A stretch of 6,295 bases of DNA. Origin: Thermoanaerobacterales bacterium UBA4877. Its GTDB lineage: Bacteria > Bacillota > Thermoanaerobacteria > Thermoanaerobacterales > UBA4877. How positions within the stretch are numbered: position 1 is the stretch's first letter; every line of letters starts with the position of its first letter. Location of the stretch: positions 1-6,295 of the forward strand of contig DHDL01000003.1 in NCBI GenBank assembly GCA_002399345.1. The letters run 5' to 3'. Shown here piece by piece: positions 1-5,885 of the stretch. The notes beneath the pieces were generated by a model. The model was not told the DNA's origin and did no database searches. It worked only from the letters and a program-made list of their open reading frames with translations. A program made the translations under genes and the position numbers.

Positions 1-1263
1 GGAGCCGATGCAATCAATGCCGGACTGAATGTGGCCAATGACCCGGTGGTTGGAGCTGTCTTTGTAGCAACAATTATTGCTTCTGTTATAGCGACACTCA
101 TAATGGGCCTTTTTGCCAATGCTCCGTTTGCTCTTGGACCGGGAATGGGTATGAATGCATTTTTTACTTTTACCGTCGTGCTTACACTTCATTATTCATG
201 GCAAGCAGCTTTGGCTATCGTATTTATAAGCGGTATAATCAATATATTAATAACGGCAACCAGCCTGCGGATGATGATTGTGAATGCAATTCCCGAGTCG
301 CTGAAAAAGGCTATCGGTGCAGGCATCGGACTTTTTATTGCCCTGGTAGGATTCATCAATTCTGGCATTATAGTAGGGAATCCGGATACACTGGTTACAA
401 TGGGCTCATTTAAATCTGCAGGAACGCTGCTTGCGGTTATCGGTCTTATAATAACCGCCGTTTTGATGGTACTTAATGTAAAAGGCTCCATGCTTCTTGG
501 TATAATTGCAACAACATTGATAGGTATACCAATGGGGGTTACCACCATACCGCAGAACTTCAGCTTTTTTGCCAAGCCGCCTAGTTTGTCTCCCACATTG
601 TTTAAATTGAATTTTGGAGAACTTGTCAGATTAACCCCTGGAAGTACCGTGGGTCAAGTGTTTATGGGACTTACCACTGTACTTATTGCCTTTATTCTTT
701 CGGACATGTTTGATACCATAGGTACTTTTATAGGTGTAAGTGAAAAAACAGGGGTTTTGGAAGAAAACCCCAAGATTCCTAAAAGTAAGGGCATGTTTCC
801 AACAAAAATGGAGAGGGCGCTGTTTGCTGATGCAACGGCAACATCTATAGGTGCCTTGCTCGGCACAAGCAACACCACTACGTTTGTGGAAAGCTCCGCG
901 GGTATAAGTGAAGGCGGGAGGACGGGACTTACGTCGGTCGTTGTTTCACTGCTTTTTCTGATATCTTTGTTCTTTGCTCCCATAGTAGGATTGGTCCCTA
1001 CTCAGGCGACTGCTCCCGCACTCATTATAGTGGGTGTGCTTATGATGTCCCCTATAATGAGCATAAATTTCGACGATTTCAGCGAAGCCTTTCCGGCATT
1101 TATGACCATCGTCATGATGCCGTTCAGTTATAGCATTGCCAACGGCTTAGCTGCAGGTTTTATTTTTTACCCGTTGGTTAAGCTTGTAATGGGAAAAGGT
1201 AAAGAAGTAAGTCCTATAATGTATGTTTTTGCAGTACTTTTCATACTTAGATTTATATTATAA
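1..1263 (+). CDS. NCS2-family (AzgA/PbuG-type) purine permease, 5' truncated
   Basis: Integral membrane transporter of the nucleobase:cation symporter-2 family, AzgA branch, which imports purine bases such as adenine, guanine or hypoxanthine. The frame is open from base 1 with no start or ribosome binding site, so the N-terminus (roughly 30-50 residues by comparison with the family) lies outside the window. The GTG at 31 is an internal valine. Visible family signatures are GMGMNAFF near the first complete membrane segment, SDMFDTIGTF in the middle, and a TSNTTTFVESSAGISEGGRTG motif near 840-930, which corresponds to the conserved ESxAGxxxGGRTGLT substrate-site region of AzgA proteins. The rest is a series of hydrophobic segments ending in a strongly hydrophobic C-terminus. 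The exact purine specificity cannot be read from sequence. Any purine riboswitch would be upstream of the window. No clear terminator follows. Confidence 0.93.
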   Translation, partial: GADAINAGLNVANDPVVGAVFVATIIASVIATLIMGLFANAPFALGPGMGMNAFFTFTVVLTLHYSWQAALAIVFISGIINILITATSLRMMIVNAIPESLKKAIGAGIGLFIALVGFINSGIIVGNPDTLVTMGSFKSAGTLLAVIGLIITAVLMVLNVKGSMLLGIIATTLIGIPMGVTTIPQNFSFFAKPPSLSPTLFKLNFGELVRLTPGSTVGQVFMGLTTVLIAFILSDMFDTIGTFIGVSEKTGVLEENPKIPKSKGMFPTKMERALFADATATSIGALLGTSNTTTFVESSAGISEGGRTGLTSVVVSLLFLISLFFAPIVGLVPTQATAPALIIVGVLMMSPIMSINFDDFSEAFPAFMTIVMMPFSYSIANGLAAGFIFYPLVKLVMGKGKEVSPIMYVFAVLFILRFIL

Positions 1264-1329
1264 TTTTGAACGAGATGTTTTAATCTCATTGACTATTAAT
1301 AATCCGGTGCTTTTTCTTTGGTTGTAGTT

Positions 1330-1335
1330 TATAAT
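1330..1335 (+). promoter_or_regulatory. possible -10 element for the cyclo-ligase/uppP transcript
   Basis: TATAAT, a perfect -10 hexamer, lies about 50 bases before the cyclo-ligase start in the 118-base gap after the permease. No good -35 hexamer sits 16-18 bases upstream (the sequence there is GTGCTT-like). A TTGACT at 1289-1294 is too far away to pair with it. The AT-rich context makes chance occurrence likely, so this is only a candidate. Confidence 0.28.
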
Positions 1336-1381
1336 ATAAATAAAGTGACAACGCTACACGTAGGGCAAAGGAGGCATTATT

Positions 1382-1948
1382 ATGGATAAAAAGAAGCTTA
1401 GATACCAGGTGCTAACCATGAGAAATGCTTTGTCTGATGAAGATGTAGATCGTATGAGCCGCAGCATAGTAGAAAAGCTGGAGGATTTTCCAGCCTATGC
1501 ATCGGCCGAACTCATAATGGTCTATATGGATTACAAGAGGGAGGTCATGACAACACCGTTAGTAGAAAAGGCACTGGAAAAAGGTAAGAAAATAGTGCTG
1601 CCCCTTACCATTCCTGATGAGCACAGGCTCTCCTTAATTGAGATCAAAGACCTAAAAAGTGATATTATGGCAGGATTTAAGGGAATAAGGGAGCCTGTAT
1701 ATGATATCAATAGATCAGTCGCTGCGCAGGAACTTGACCTGGTGGTTGTGCCTGGTGTAGTATTTGACGCGAGGGGCTATCGCATAGGTTACGGCGGGGG
1801 TTACTACGACAGGCTTTTAAAGGATGTGAATGCTTGCAAGGTCGGCCTGGCATTTGAAATGCAAATACACCCGGTTGCCGAAGAGAGTCATGATGTAAAA
1901 ATGGATTATGTTATTACGGAGAAAAGAATAATAAATTGCAGCATATAA
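1382..1948 (+). CDS. 5-formyltetrahydrofolate cyclo-ligase
   Basis: Cytoplasmic enzyme (5-FCL, also called methenyltetrahydrofolate synthetase; YqgN in Bacillus, YgfA/FAU1 elsewhere) that uses ATP to convert 5-formyl-THF to 5,10-methenyl-THF, returning stored folate to one-carbon metabolism. The 188-residue length fits the family. The N-terminal basic stretch with K5, R7 and R14 fits the ATP-binding start of the fold. YMDYKREVMTTPLV at 48-61 carries the conserved glutamate region. The diagnostic signature is VPGVVFDARGYRIGYGGGYYD at about 123-143, with the glycine-rich GYGGGYYDR at 136-144. The ATG at 1382 follows a strong AAAGGAGG (1367-1374) at 7-base spacing, so the start is secure. The stop is 39 bases before uppP, with no terminator between, so the two are probably cotranscribed. 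The pairing is not an obvious pathway link. Confidence 0.95.
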   Translation: MDKKKLRYQVLTMRNALSDEDVDRMSRSIVEKLEDFPAYASAELIMVYMDYKREVMTTPLVEKALEKGKKIVLPLTIPDEHRLSLIEIKDLKSDIMAGFKGIREPVYDINRSVAAQELDLVVVPGVVFDARGYRIGYGGGYYDRLLKDVNACKVGLAFEMQIHPVAEESHDVKMDYVITEKRIINCSI

Positions 1949-1972
1949 TAATGGAAAACACTTCTCCTTATG

Positions 1973-1980
1973 AAAGGAAG
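1973..1980 (+). promoter_or_regulatory. ribosome binding site that fixes the uppP start at 1988
   Basis: AAAGGAAG stands 7 bases before the ATG at 1988. The in-frame ATG at 1970 would place this site inside the coding sequence, and that ATG has only pyrimidine-rich CTTCTCCTT before it. The 1988 start is therefore preferred. Confidence 0.75.
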
Positions 1981-1987
1981 ATGCATA

Positions 1988-2809
1988 ATGAGTACTATTC
2001 AGGCATTTATTTTGGGCCTGGTACAGGGTGCAACTGAATTTTTACCTGTGAGCAGTTCGGGGCACCTTATAATTTTTCAAACACTTTTCGGACTTACTCA
2101 GGATAACCTCCTGTTTGATGTCGTACTGCATGTGGGAACATTACTGGCTGTTTTTATATATTTCAGGGAAGAAGTTATTGAACTGATATCCGGGTGTTTT
2201 AAAATTATCGGAAGACTTTTTTCTAGGAAAAATAGAAAAAGGAGAGTTGATCAGGAGGAGAGACTGGCCCTGTTTATTATAATTGCTTCTATTCCTACAG
2301 GTTTGATTGGTCTTATATTAAATAACTATACCGATACATTGTTTAACAATATTGTGCTTGTAGGTTTCATGCTATTAATAACAGCAGCTGCATTATATTT
2401 AAGTGATATGTATAATACTGGAGATAAAAAGTTAAGGGACATGTCGCCTGCGGATGCTCTTACAATAGGTATATTTCAAGGAATTGCAGTTATACCGGGT
2501 ATATCACGGTCGGGATTTACCATGGCAAGTTCTCTTTTCAGGGGACTAAAAAGGGAATGGGCATTTAAATTTTCATTTATATTATCTATTCCGGCTATAC
2601 TGGGCGCGCTTCTTCTGGAGTTAAGGGATGTTGCAGGTACAAGCTTAGAGATAGCTCCTATGGTCGTTGGAATGGTTACATCTTTTGTAAGCGGTCTTTT
2701 GTTTCTTTATTTACTGAATAAGGTTGTAAAAAAAGGTAAACTTTCATATTTCTCCATATACTGCCTGGTAGTCGGGGCGGGAATATTAATATATAATTTT
2801 GCTTTTTAG
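1988..2809 (+). CDS. uppP: undecaprenyl-diphosphatase (UppP/BacA)
   Basis: Polytopic membrane phosphatase that dephosphorylates undecaprenyl pyrophosphate to undecaprenyl phosphate, recycling the lipid carrier used for peptidoglycan and other wall polymers. Extra copies confer bacitracin resistance, hence the older name BacA. From the ATG at 1988 the protein is 273 residues, the usual family length. The first catalytic motif is GATEFLPVSSSGHL at 14-27, with E17, S22-S24 and H26. LHVGT with H48 follows. The second motif is PGISRSGFT at 160-168, with R164. Hydrophobic segments run through the rest, with a basic loop near 79-91 (KNRKRR). An in-frame ATG at 1970 would add six residues (MKGRCI) but lacks a ribosome binding site. 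It follows the cyclo-ligase gene by 39 bases and is closed by a terminator that begins in its stop codon. Confidence 0.96.
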   Translation: MSTIQAFILGLVQGATEFLPVSSSGHLIIFQTLFGLTQDNLLFDVVLHVGTLLAVFIYFREEVIELISGCFKIIGRLFSRKNRKRRVDQEERLALFIIIASIPTGLIGLILNNYTDTLFNNIVLVGFMLLITAAALYLSDMYNTGDKKLRDMSPADALTIGIFQGIAVIPGISRSGFTMASSLFRGLKREWAFKFSFILSIPAILGALLLELRDVAGTSLEIAPMVVGMVTSFVSGLLFLYLLNKVVKKGKLSYFSIYCLVVGAGILIYNFAF

Positions 2810-2830
2810 GGCTTAGCGCCCTCTTTTTTT
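2808..2830 (+). terminator. intrinsic terminator after uppP
   Basis: AGGGC (2808-2812) pairs with GCCCT (2818-2822) around a TTAGC loop, followed by C and seven T (2824-2830). The stem starts within the TAG stop codon of uppP (2807-2809). The stem is short but GC-rich, and the T-run is typical of Rho-independent termination. It separates the cyclo-ligase/uppP transcript from the nrdDG promoter only 8 bases further on. Confidence 0.8.
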
Positions 2831-2837
2831 ATCTGTC

Positions 2838-2866
2838 TTGAAAAAAATTGACCGTGGGTATAGAAT
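2838..2866 (+). promoter_or_regulatory. sigma-A promoter of nrdDG
   Basis: TTGAAA (2838-2843) and TAGAAT (2861-2866) are separated by exactly 17 bases. Each differs from the consensus hexamer at one position. Transcription would begin near 2873, about 40 bases before the nrdD start. The -10 element lies inside the upstream NrdR-like site, which would make binding there repressive. A second TTGACC at 2848-2853 has no good -10 at proper spacing. Confidence 0.65.
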
Positions 2867-2875
2867 ATATATGGG
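2860..2875 (+). promoter_or_regulatory. upstream NrdR-box-like site, overlapping the -10
   Basis: ATAGAATATATATGGG matches 11 of 16 positions of the NrdR box as I remember it (aCaCwAtATaTwGtgt). The matches are in the AT core and the flanking A/G positions; the conserved C residues are absent. Its centre is 32 bases from that of the downstream site. Because the core is an AT repeat, a register giving 30 bases is almost as good. NrdR is the ATP-cone repressor of ribonucleotide reductase operons and binds paired boxes spaced by whole helical turns. Confidence 0.5.
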
Positions 2876-2891
2876 TAAATATTACACTACT

Positions 2892-2907
2892 ACACAATAT
2901 ATGGGGG
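2892..2907 (+). promoter_or_regulatory. downstream NrdR-box-like site, abutting the nrdD ribosome binding site
   Basis: ACACAATATATGGGGG matches 13 of 16 positions of the remembered NrdR consensus, including the entire left half and core ACACAATATAT. The right half is replaced by a G-run that doubles as the nrdD Shine-Dalgarno sequence. It lies downstream of the predicted transcription start, as the second operator of a pair commonly does. Confidence 0.65.
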
Positions 2908-2908
2908 T
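2903..2908 (+). promoter_or_regulatory. unusual ribosome binding site GGGGGT of nrdD
   Basis: GGGGGT can pair with the anti-Shine-Dalgarno core CCUCC(A) of 16S rRNA with one G-U wobble in place of the usual A-U. It is 6 bases before the ATG at 2915 but ends immediately before the in-frame ATG at 2909, so it supports 2915 as the start. Confidence 0.6.
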
Positions 2909-2914
2909 ATGCAC

Positions 2915-4990
2915 ATGTTTACACAGGTAATAAAGAGAGACGGAAGCCTTCAGGATTATGACGCCGGCAAGATAGAAAACGCAATTTTTGCGGCTGCCAA
3001 GGCTGTGGGCGGGGACGATAAGGAAACGGCCGAGTATCTTACTAGAGAGGTCACGGAGATCCTGACAAGAAGATTCGCGGATGTAAGTCCATCTGTGGAA
3101 GATATACAGGATATAGTGGAAAAAGTACTCATAGAGAATGGGCACGCCAAGACAGCTAAGGCTTACATACTTTATCGTAAGCAGCATCAGGACATAAGGG
3201 ATATCAAAAATTTATTTCTGGATATTGAGAAATTAGTTGACCAGTACATAGAAAAGTCTGACTGGAGGGTAAACGAAAACAGCAACATGGACTACTCCCT
3301 GCAAGGGCTGAATAACCACATTTCATCCTCCGTAACTGCTAGATACTGGCTTAACAAGATATACCCCAAAGAGGTAAGGGACGCCCATGTGAATGGGGAT
3401 TTTCACATACATGATCTGGGGCTGCTGTCTGCTTATTGCTGCGGCTGGGACTTAAAGGACTTGTTGGTAAGCGGGTTTACCGGTGTTGCCGGCAAGGTTG
3501 CAAGCCGTCCGCCAAAACATTTCAGGACAGCTTTGGGGCAGATAGTGAACTTTTTTTATACCCTTCAAGGGGAGGCAGCAGGGGCACAAGCTTTTTCTAA
3601 CTTTGATACATGCCTGGCACCTTTTATATATTATGATAAACTTGATTATGCCGATGTAAAGCAGGCTATGCAGGAATTCATATTTAATCTTAACGTACCT
3701 ACCCGGGTCGGTTTTCAGACTCCTTTTGTCAATATTACAATGGATTTAAATCCACCTAAGATATTGGCGGGTGAACCCGTGATCATCGCTGGGAAGATGA
3801 TGGACAGGACATATGGGGAGTTTCAGCCGGAGATGGACATGATTAACAAGGCATTTGCCGAGGTTATGATGGAGGGGGATGCCAAAGGAAGAATCTTTAC
3901 TTTCCCTATACCTACATACAACATCACCAAGGACTTTGACTGGGATAATCCGGTGATAGACAAGGTTATGGAGATGACAGCCAAATACGGTCTTCCTTAT
4001 TTCTCTAATTTTGTGAACAGCGACATGAGCCCGGACGACGTGAGAAGTATGTGTTGCAGGCTTCGCCTGGATAACAGGGTACTTAGGAAGAGGGGCGGCG
4101 GTTTGTTCGGGGCGAATCCCCTTACCGGGTCCATTGGTGTGGTGACCATAGATATGCCGAGGATAGGTTACCTTTCACGTTCTGAGGATGATTTTTTAGG
4201 CAGGGTAGGAAAACTTATGGATACCGCGAAGACCAGCCTGGATATAAAGCGTGAGGTGTTGGAAAGGATGACCAAGCAAGGTCTGTATCCTTACGCTAAA
4301 TTTTATCTGAGGAATGTATATGAACGGTTTGGAGCTTATTGGCAGAATCATTTCAATACGATAGGGCTTGTAGGTATGAATGAGGCCTTATTAAACTTCA
4401 TGGGTGTGGGAATTTCATCTGAAAAAGGAAGGAATTTTGCACTTAAGGTTATGGACTATATGAGGGATAAGATGGTTACCTATCAAGAGGAGAGCGGTAT
4501 ACTCTACAATCTGGAGGCATCGCCTGCGGAGGGTGCTACCTACAGGCTGGCCAAAAAGGACCAGGAGCTGTTTGGTGATATAATAACCTGCGGAACAGAC
4601 GAGCCTTACTATACCAACTCTACTCAGCTGCCCGTAGATTTTACAAAAGATATATTTACGGCTCTTGACCTGCAGGACGATCTTCAGTGCAGATACACAG
4701 GCGGTACGGTGCTGCATGGATTTCTGGGGGAGAGGATGTATGATTCGGATACATGCAAGGCTCTGGTGAGAAAGATCGCGGAGAATTACCATCTGCCCTA
4801 TTACACCATAACGCCGACGTTTTCAGTATGTGCCGATCATGGATATATAGCAGGTGAGCATTTCACCTGTCCGTACTGCGGTAAGGAGGCCGAGGTTTAC
4901 AGCAGGGTTGTGGGCTACTACCGGCCGGTGAAGTGTTGGAATAAAGGTAAACGCCAGGAGTTTGCAGACAGAAAGGAATTTGTAGTATGA
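2915..4990 (+). CDS. nrdD: anaerobic (class III) ribonucleoside-triphosphate reductase
   Basis: Oxygen-sensitive glycyl-radical enzyme that reduces ribonucleoside triphosphates to dNTPs for DNA synthesis under anaerobiosis. From ATG 2915 it has 691 residues, a normal length. Residues 3-95 form an N-terminal ATP-cone (VIKRDGSLQDYD onward), the allosteric on/off domain. The catalytic barrel includes HIHDLG at 164-169, YCCGWDL with C175/C176, and SMCCRLRLD with C380/C381; one cysteine of each pair should be an active-site residue. The C-terminus has a CxxH...CxxC zinc-ribbon-like cluster (C639, H642, C652, C655). The glycyl-radical loop is SRVVGYYRP, with G667 as the predicted radical site. An in-frame ATG at 2909 would add two residues (MH) but has no usable ribosome binding site spacing. 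The gene overlaps nrdG by ATGA. Confidence 0.97.
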   Translation: MFTQVIKRDGSLQDYDAGKIENAIFAAAKAVGGDDKETAEYLTREVTEILTRRFADVSPSVEDIQDIVEKVLIENGHAKTAKAYILYRKQHQDIRDIKNLFLDIEKLVDQYIEKSDWRVNENSNMDYSLQGLNNHISSSVTARYWLNKIYPKEVRDAHVNGDFHIHDLGLLSAYCCGWDLKDLLVSGFTGVAGKVASRPPKHFRTALGQIVNFFYTLQGEAAGAQAFSNFDTCLAPFIYYDKLDYADVKQAMQEFIFNLNVPTRVGFQTPFVNITMDLNPPKILAGEPVIIAGKMMDRTYGEFQPEMDMINKAFAEVMMEGDAKGRIFTFPIPTYNITKDFDWDNPVIDKVMEMTAKYGLPYFSNFVNSDMSPDDVRSMCCRLRLDNRVLRKRGGGLFGANPLTGSIGVVTIDMPRIGYLSRSEDDFLGRVGKLMDTAKTSLDIKREVLERMTKQGLYPYAKFYLRNVYERFGAYWQNHFNTIGLVGMNEALLNFMGVGISSEKGRNFALKVMDYMRDKMVTYQEESGILYNLEASPAEGATYRLAKKDQELFGDIITCGTDEPYYTNSTQLPVDFTKDIFTALDLQDDLQCRYTGGTVLHGFLGERMYDSDTCKALVRKIAENYHLPYYTITPTFSVCADHGYIAGEHFTCPYCGKEAEVYSRVVGYYRPVKCWNKGKRQEFADRKEFVV

Positions 4991-5673
4991 TCTATGACCT
5001 GATGCCTTTTTCCGTGGCGGATTTTCCCGGCAATGTTGCTGCCACTGTATTTATATCAGGATGTAATTTTGCGTGTCCTTATTGCCACAATAGTTCGCTA
5101 ATAACGTCGATCAAGGGGACTATAACCGAAGATGATATACTTAAGTATCTCGATAAGAGGGAAGGGCTGATAGACGGTGTGTGCATAACCGGTGGTGAGC
5201 CCACGCTGTGGCCCGGTCTTTTGGATTTCATTGTCAAGATAAAGGCCAAGAGGTTTAAGGTTAAGCTGGATACCAACGGGGCCAGGCCGTCCGTGGTAAC
5301 GGAATTATTAGATGATGGCTTGCTGGACTACATAGCCATGGATATAAAGGCCCCTATCCAAAAGTATGGTTTGTTTGTAAACAACAGCGACGATATAGCC
5401 AGAGTTAAAGAATCTGTGAGTATTATAATGGACTGTGGTATTTCAAATGAATTTCGGACGACGGTGCATGAAAAGTTATTGAGTGAAGACGATTTTAAGG
5501 AAATCGGCGTATGGCTCTCGGGGGCAAAAAGATATGCCCTTCAGGGATATAAATATTCCGAGGGTGTATTAAATAAAAAGCTATGTGGTAAAAGTCCCTG
5601 CAATATAAAATTCCTTAAGAAAATTAAAGATGAGGTCTTGCCTTATTTTGATGAGGTCTTAGTGAGGTCATAG
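4987..5673 (+). CDS. nrdG: anaerobic ribonucleoside-triphosphate reductase activating protein (radical SAM)
   Basis: Radical SAM activase that uses a [4Fe-4S] cluster and S-adenosylmethionine to generate the glycyl radical on NrdD. The cluster motif CNFACPYC (C26, C30, C33) has the canonical CxxxCxxC spacing. TGGEPT at 68-73 is the SAM-binding GGE motif. KLDTNG at 93-98 and MDIKAP at 118-123 are further fold markers. At 228 residues it matches the longer NrdG variant common in anaerobes rather than the roughly 155-residue Escherichia coli type. C200 and C205 (LCGKSPC) near the C-terminus are additional cysteines of unknown role. Its ATG overlaps the nrdD stop as ATGA. Its ribosome binding site AAAGGAA (4972-4978, 8-base spacing) lies within the end of nrdD, which suggests translational coupling. 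Confidence 0.95.
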   Translation: MIYDLMPFSVADFPGNVAATVFISGCNFACPYCHNSSLITSIKGTITEDDILKYLDKREGLIDGVCITGGEPTLWPGLLDFIVKIKAKRFKVKLDTNGARPSVVTELLDDGLLDYIAMDIKAPIQKYGLFVNNSDDIARVKESVSIIMDCGISNEFRTTVHEKLLSEDDFKEIGVWLSGAKRYALQGYKYSEGVLNKKLCGKSPCNIKFLKKIKDEVLPYFDEVLVRS

Positions 5674-5681
5674 TTTGCTAT

Positions 5682-5738
5682 AGGGTTCCATGAACTTACA
5701 GGGTACGCATACGGCAGCCTGCGTTTGTGGAACCTTTT
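5682..5738 (+). terminator. long-looped hairpin after nrdG, possible terminator
   Basis: AGGGTTCCA (5682-5690) pairs with TGGAACCTT (5728-5736) over 9 base pairs, including one G-T wobble, and is followed by TTTTAT. The 37-base loop holds an inner helix, ACGCA (5705-5709) with TGCGT (5720-5724). It begins 9 bases after the nrdG stop. The short T-run and large loop are atypical for an intrinsic terminator, so a structured 3' end or leader RNA is also possible. Confidence 0.5.
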
Positions 5739-5814
5739 ATATGCGTGATGGCACCAAAGAGGCCGGCAAACATAATAATACAATGAGTTTTAATTATAGC
5801 AAAGTTCTATATAT

Positions 5815-5843
5815 TTGACACCTTTAGTTTAATTCAGTATAAT
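5815..5843 (+). promoter_or_regulatory. consensus sigma-A promoter of the ABC-F gene
   Basis: TTGACA (5815-5820) and TATAAT (5838-5843) both match the consensus at all six positions and are separated by exactly 17 bases, the optimum. A second overlapping TATAAT at 5843-5848 has unsuitable spacing. Transcription should start near 5850, leaving a leader of about 35 bases. Such a strong promoter suggests that any control acts through a repressor or the leader. Confidence 0.88.
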
Positions 5844-5859
5844 ATAATTATTATTGTTT

Positions 5860-5880
5860 CCTCTCTTAATAGGAGGGATT
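5860..5880 (+). promoter_or_regulatory. leader hairpin masking the Shine-Dalgarno of the ABC-F gene
   Basis: CCTCT (5860-5864) can pair with GGAGG (5872-5876), with one T-G wobble, around a loop of about 7 bases. The right arm is part of the ribosome binding site AGGAGG (5871-5876), 9 bases before the ATG. Seven T follow at 5879-5885, so the element also looks like a weak terminator. The five-pair stem is marginal, and a regulatory role is inferred only. Confidence 0.4.
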
Positions 5881-5885
5881 TTTTT

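Noticed and set aside
1272..1287. Hairpin GAGAT/ATCTC just after the permease stop, considered as a terminator.
   Set aside because: The stem has only five mostly AT pairs and no T-run follows; termination there cannot be supported.
1354..1363. Inverted repeat CTAC-AC-GTAG before the cyclo-ligase gene, considered as an operator.
   Set aside because: Four-base arms with a two-base centre are expected by chance, and no known operator is matched.
1970..1987. Upstream ATG giving uppP an MKGRCI extension.
   Set aside because: It lacks a Shine-Dalgarno, whereas the ATG at 1988 has one at 7 bases and yields the usual 273-residue length.
5690..5818. A 42-codon open frame starting ATGAACTTACAG after nrdG.
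   Set aside because: It has no proper ribosome binding site (only AGGG at 4-base spacing), begins inside the hairpin stem, ends within the -35 hexamer of the next promoter, and gives no recognisable protein. It is most likely chance.
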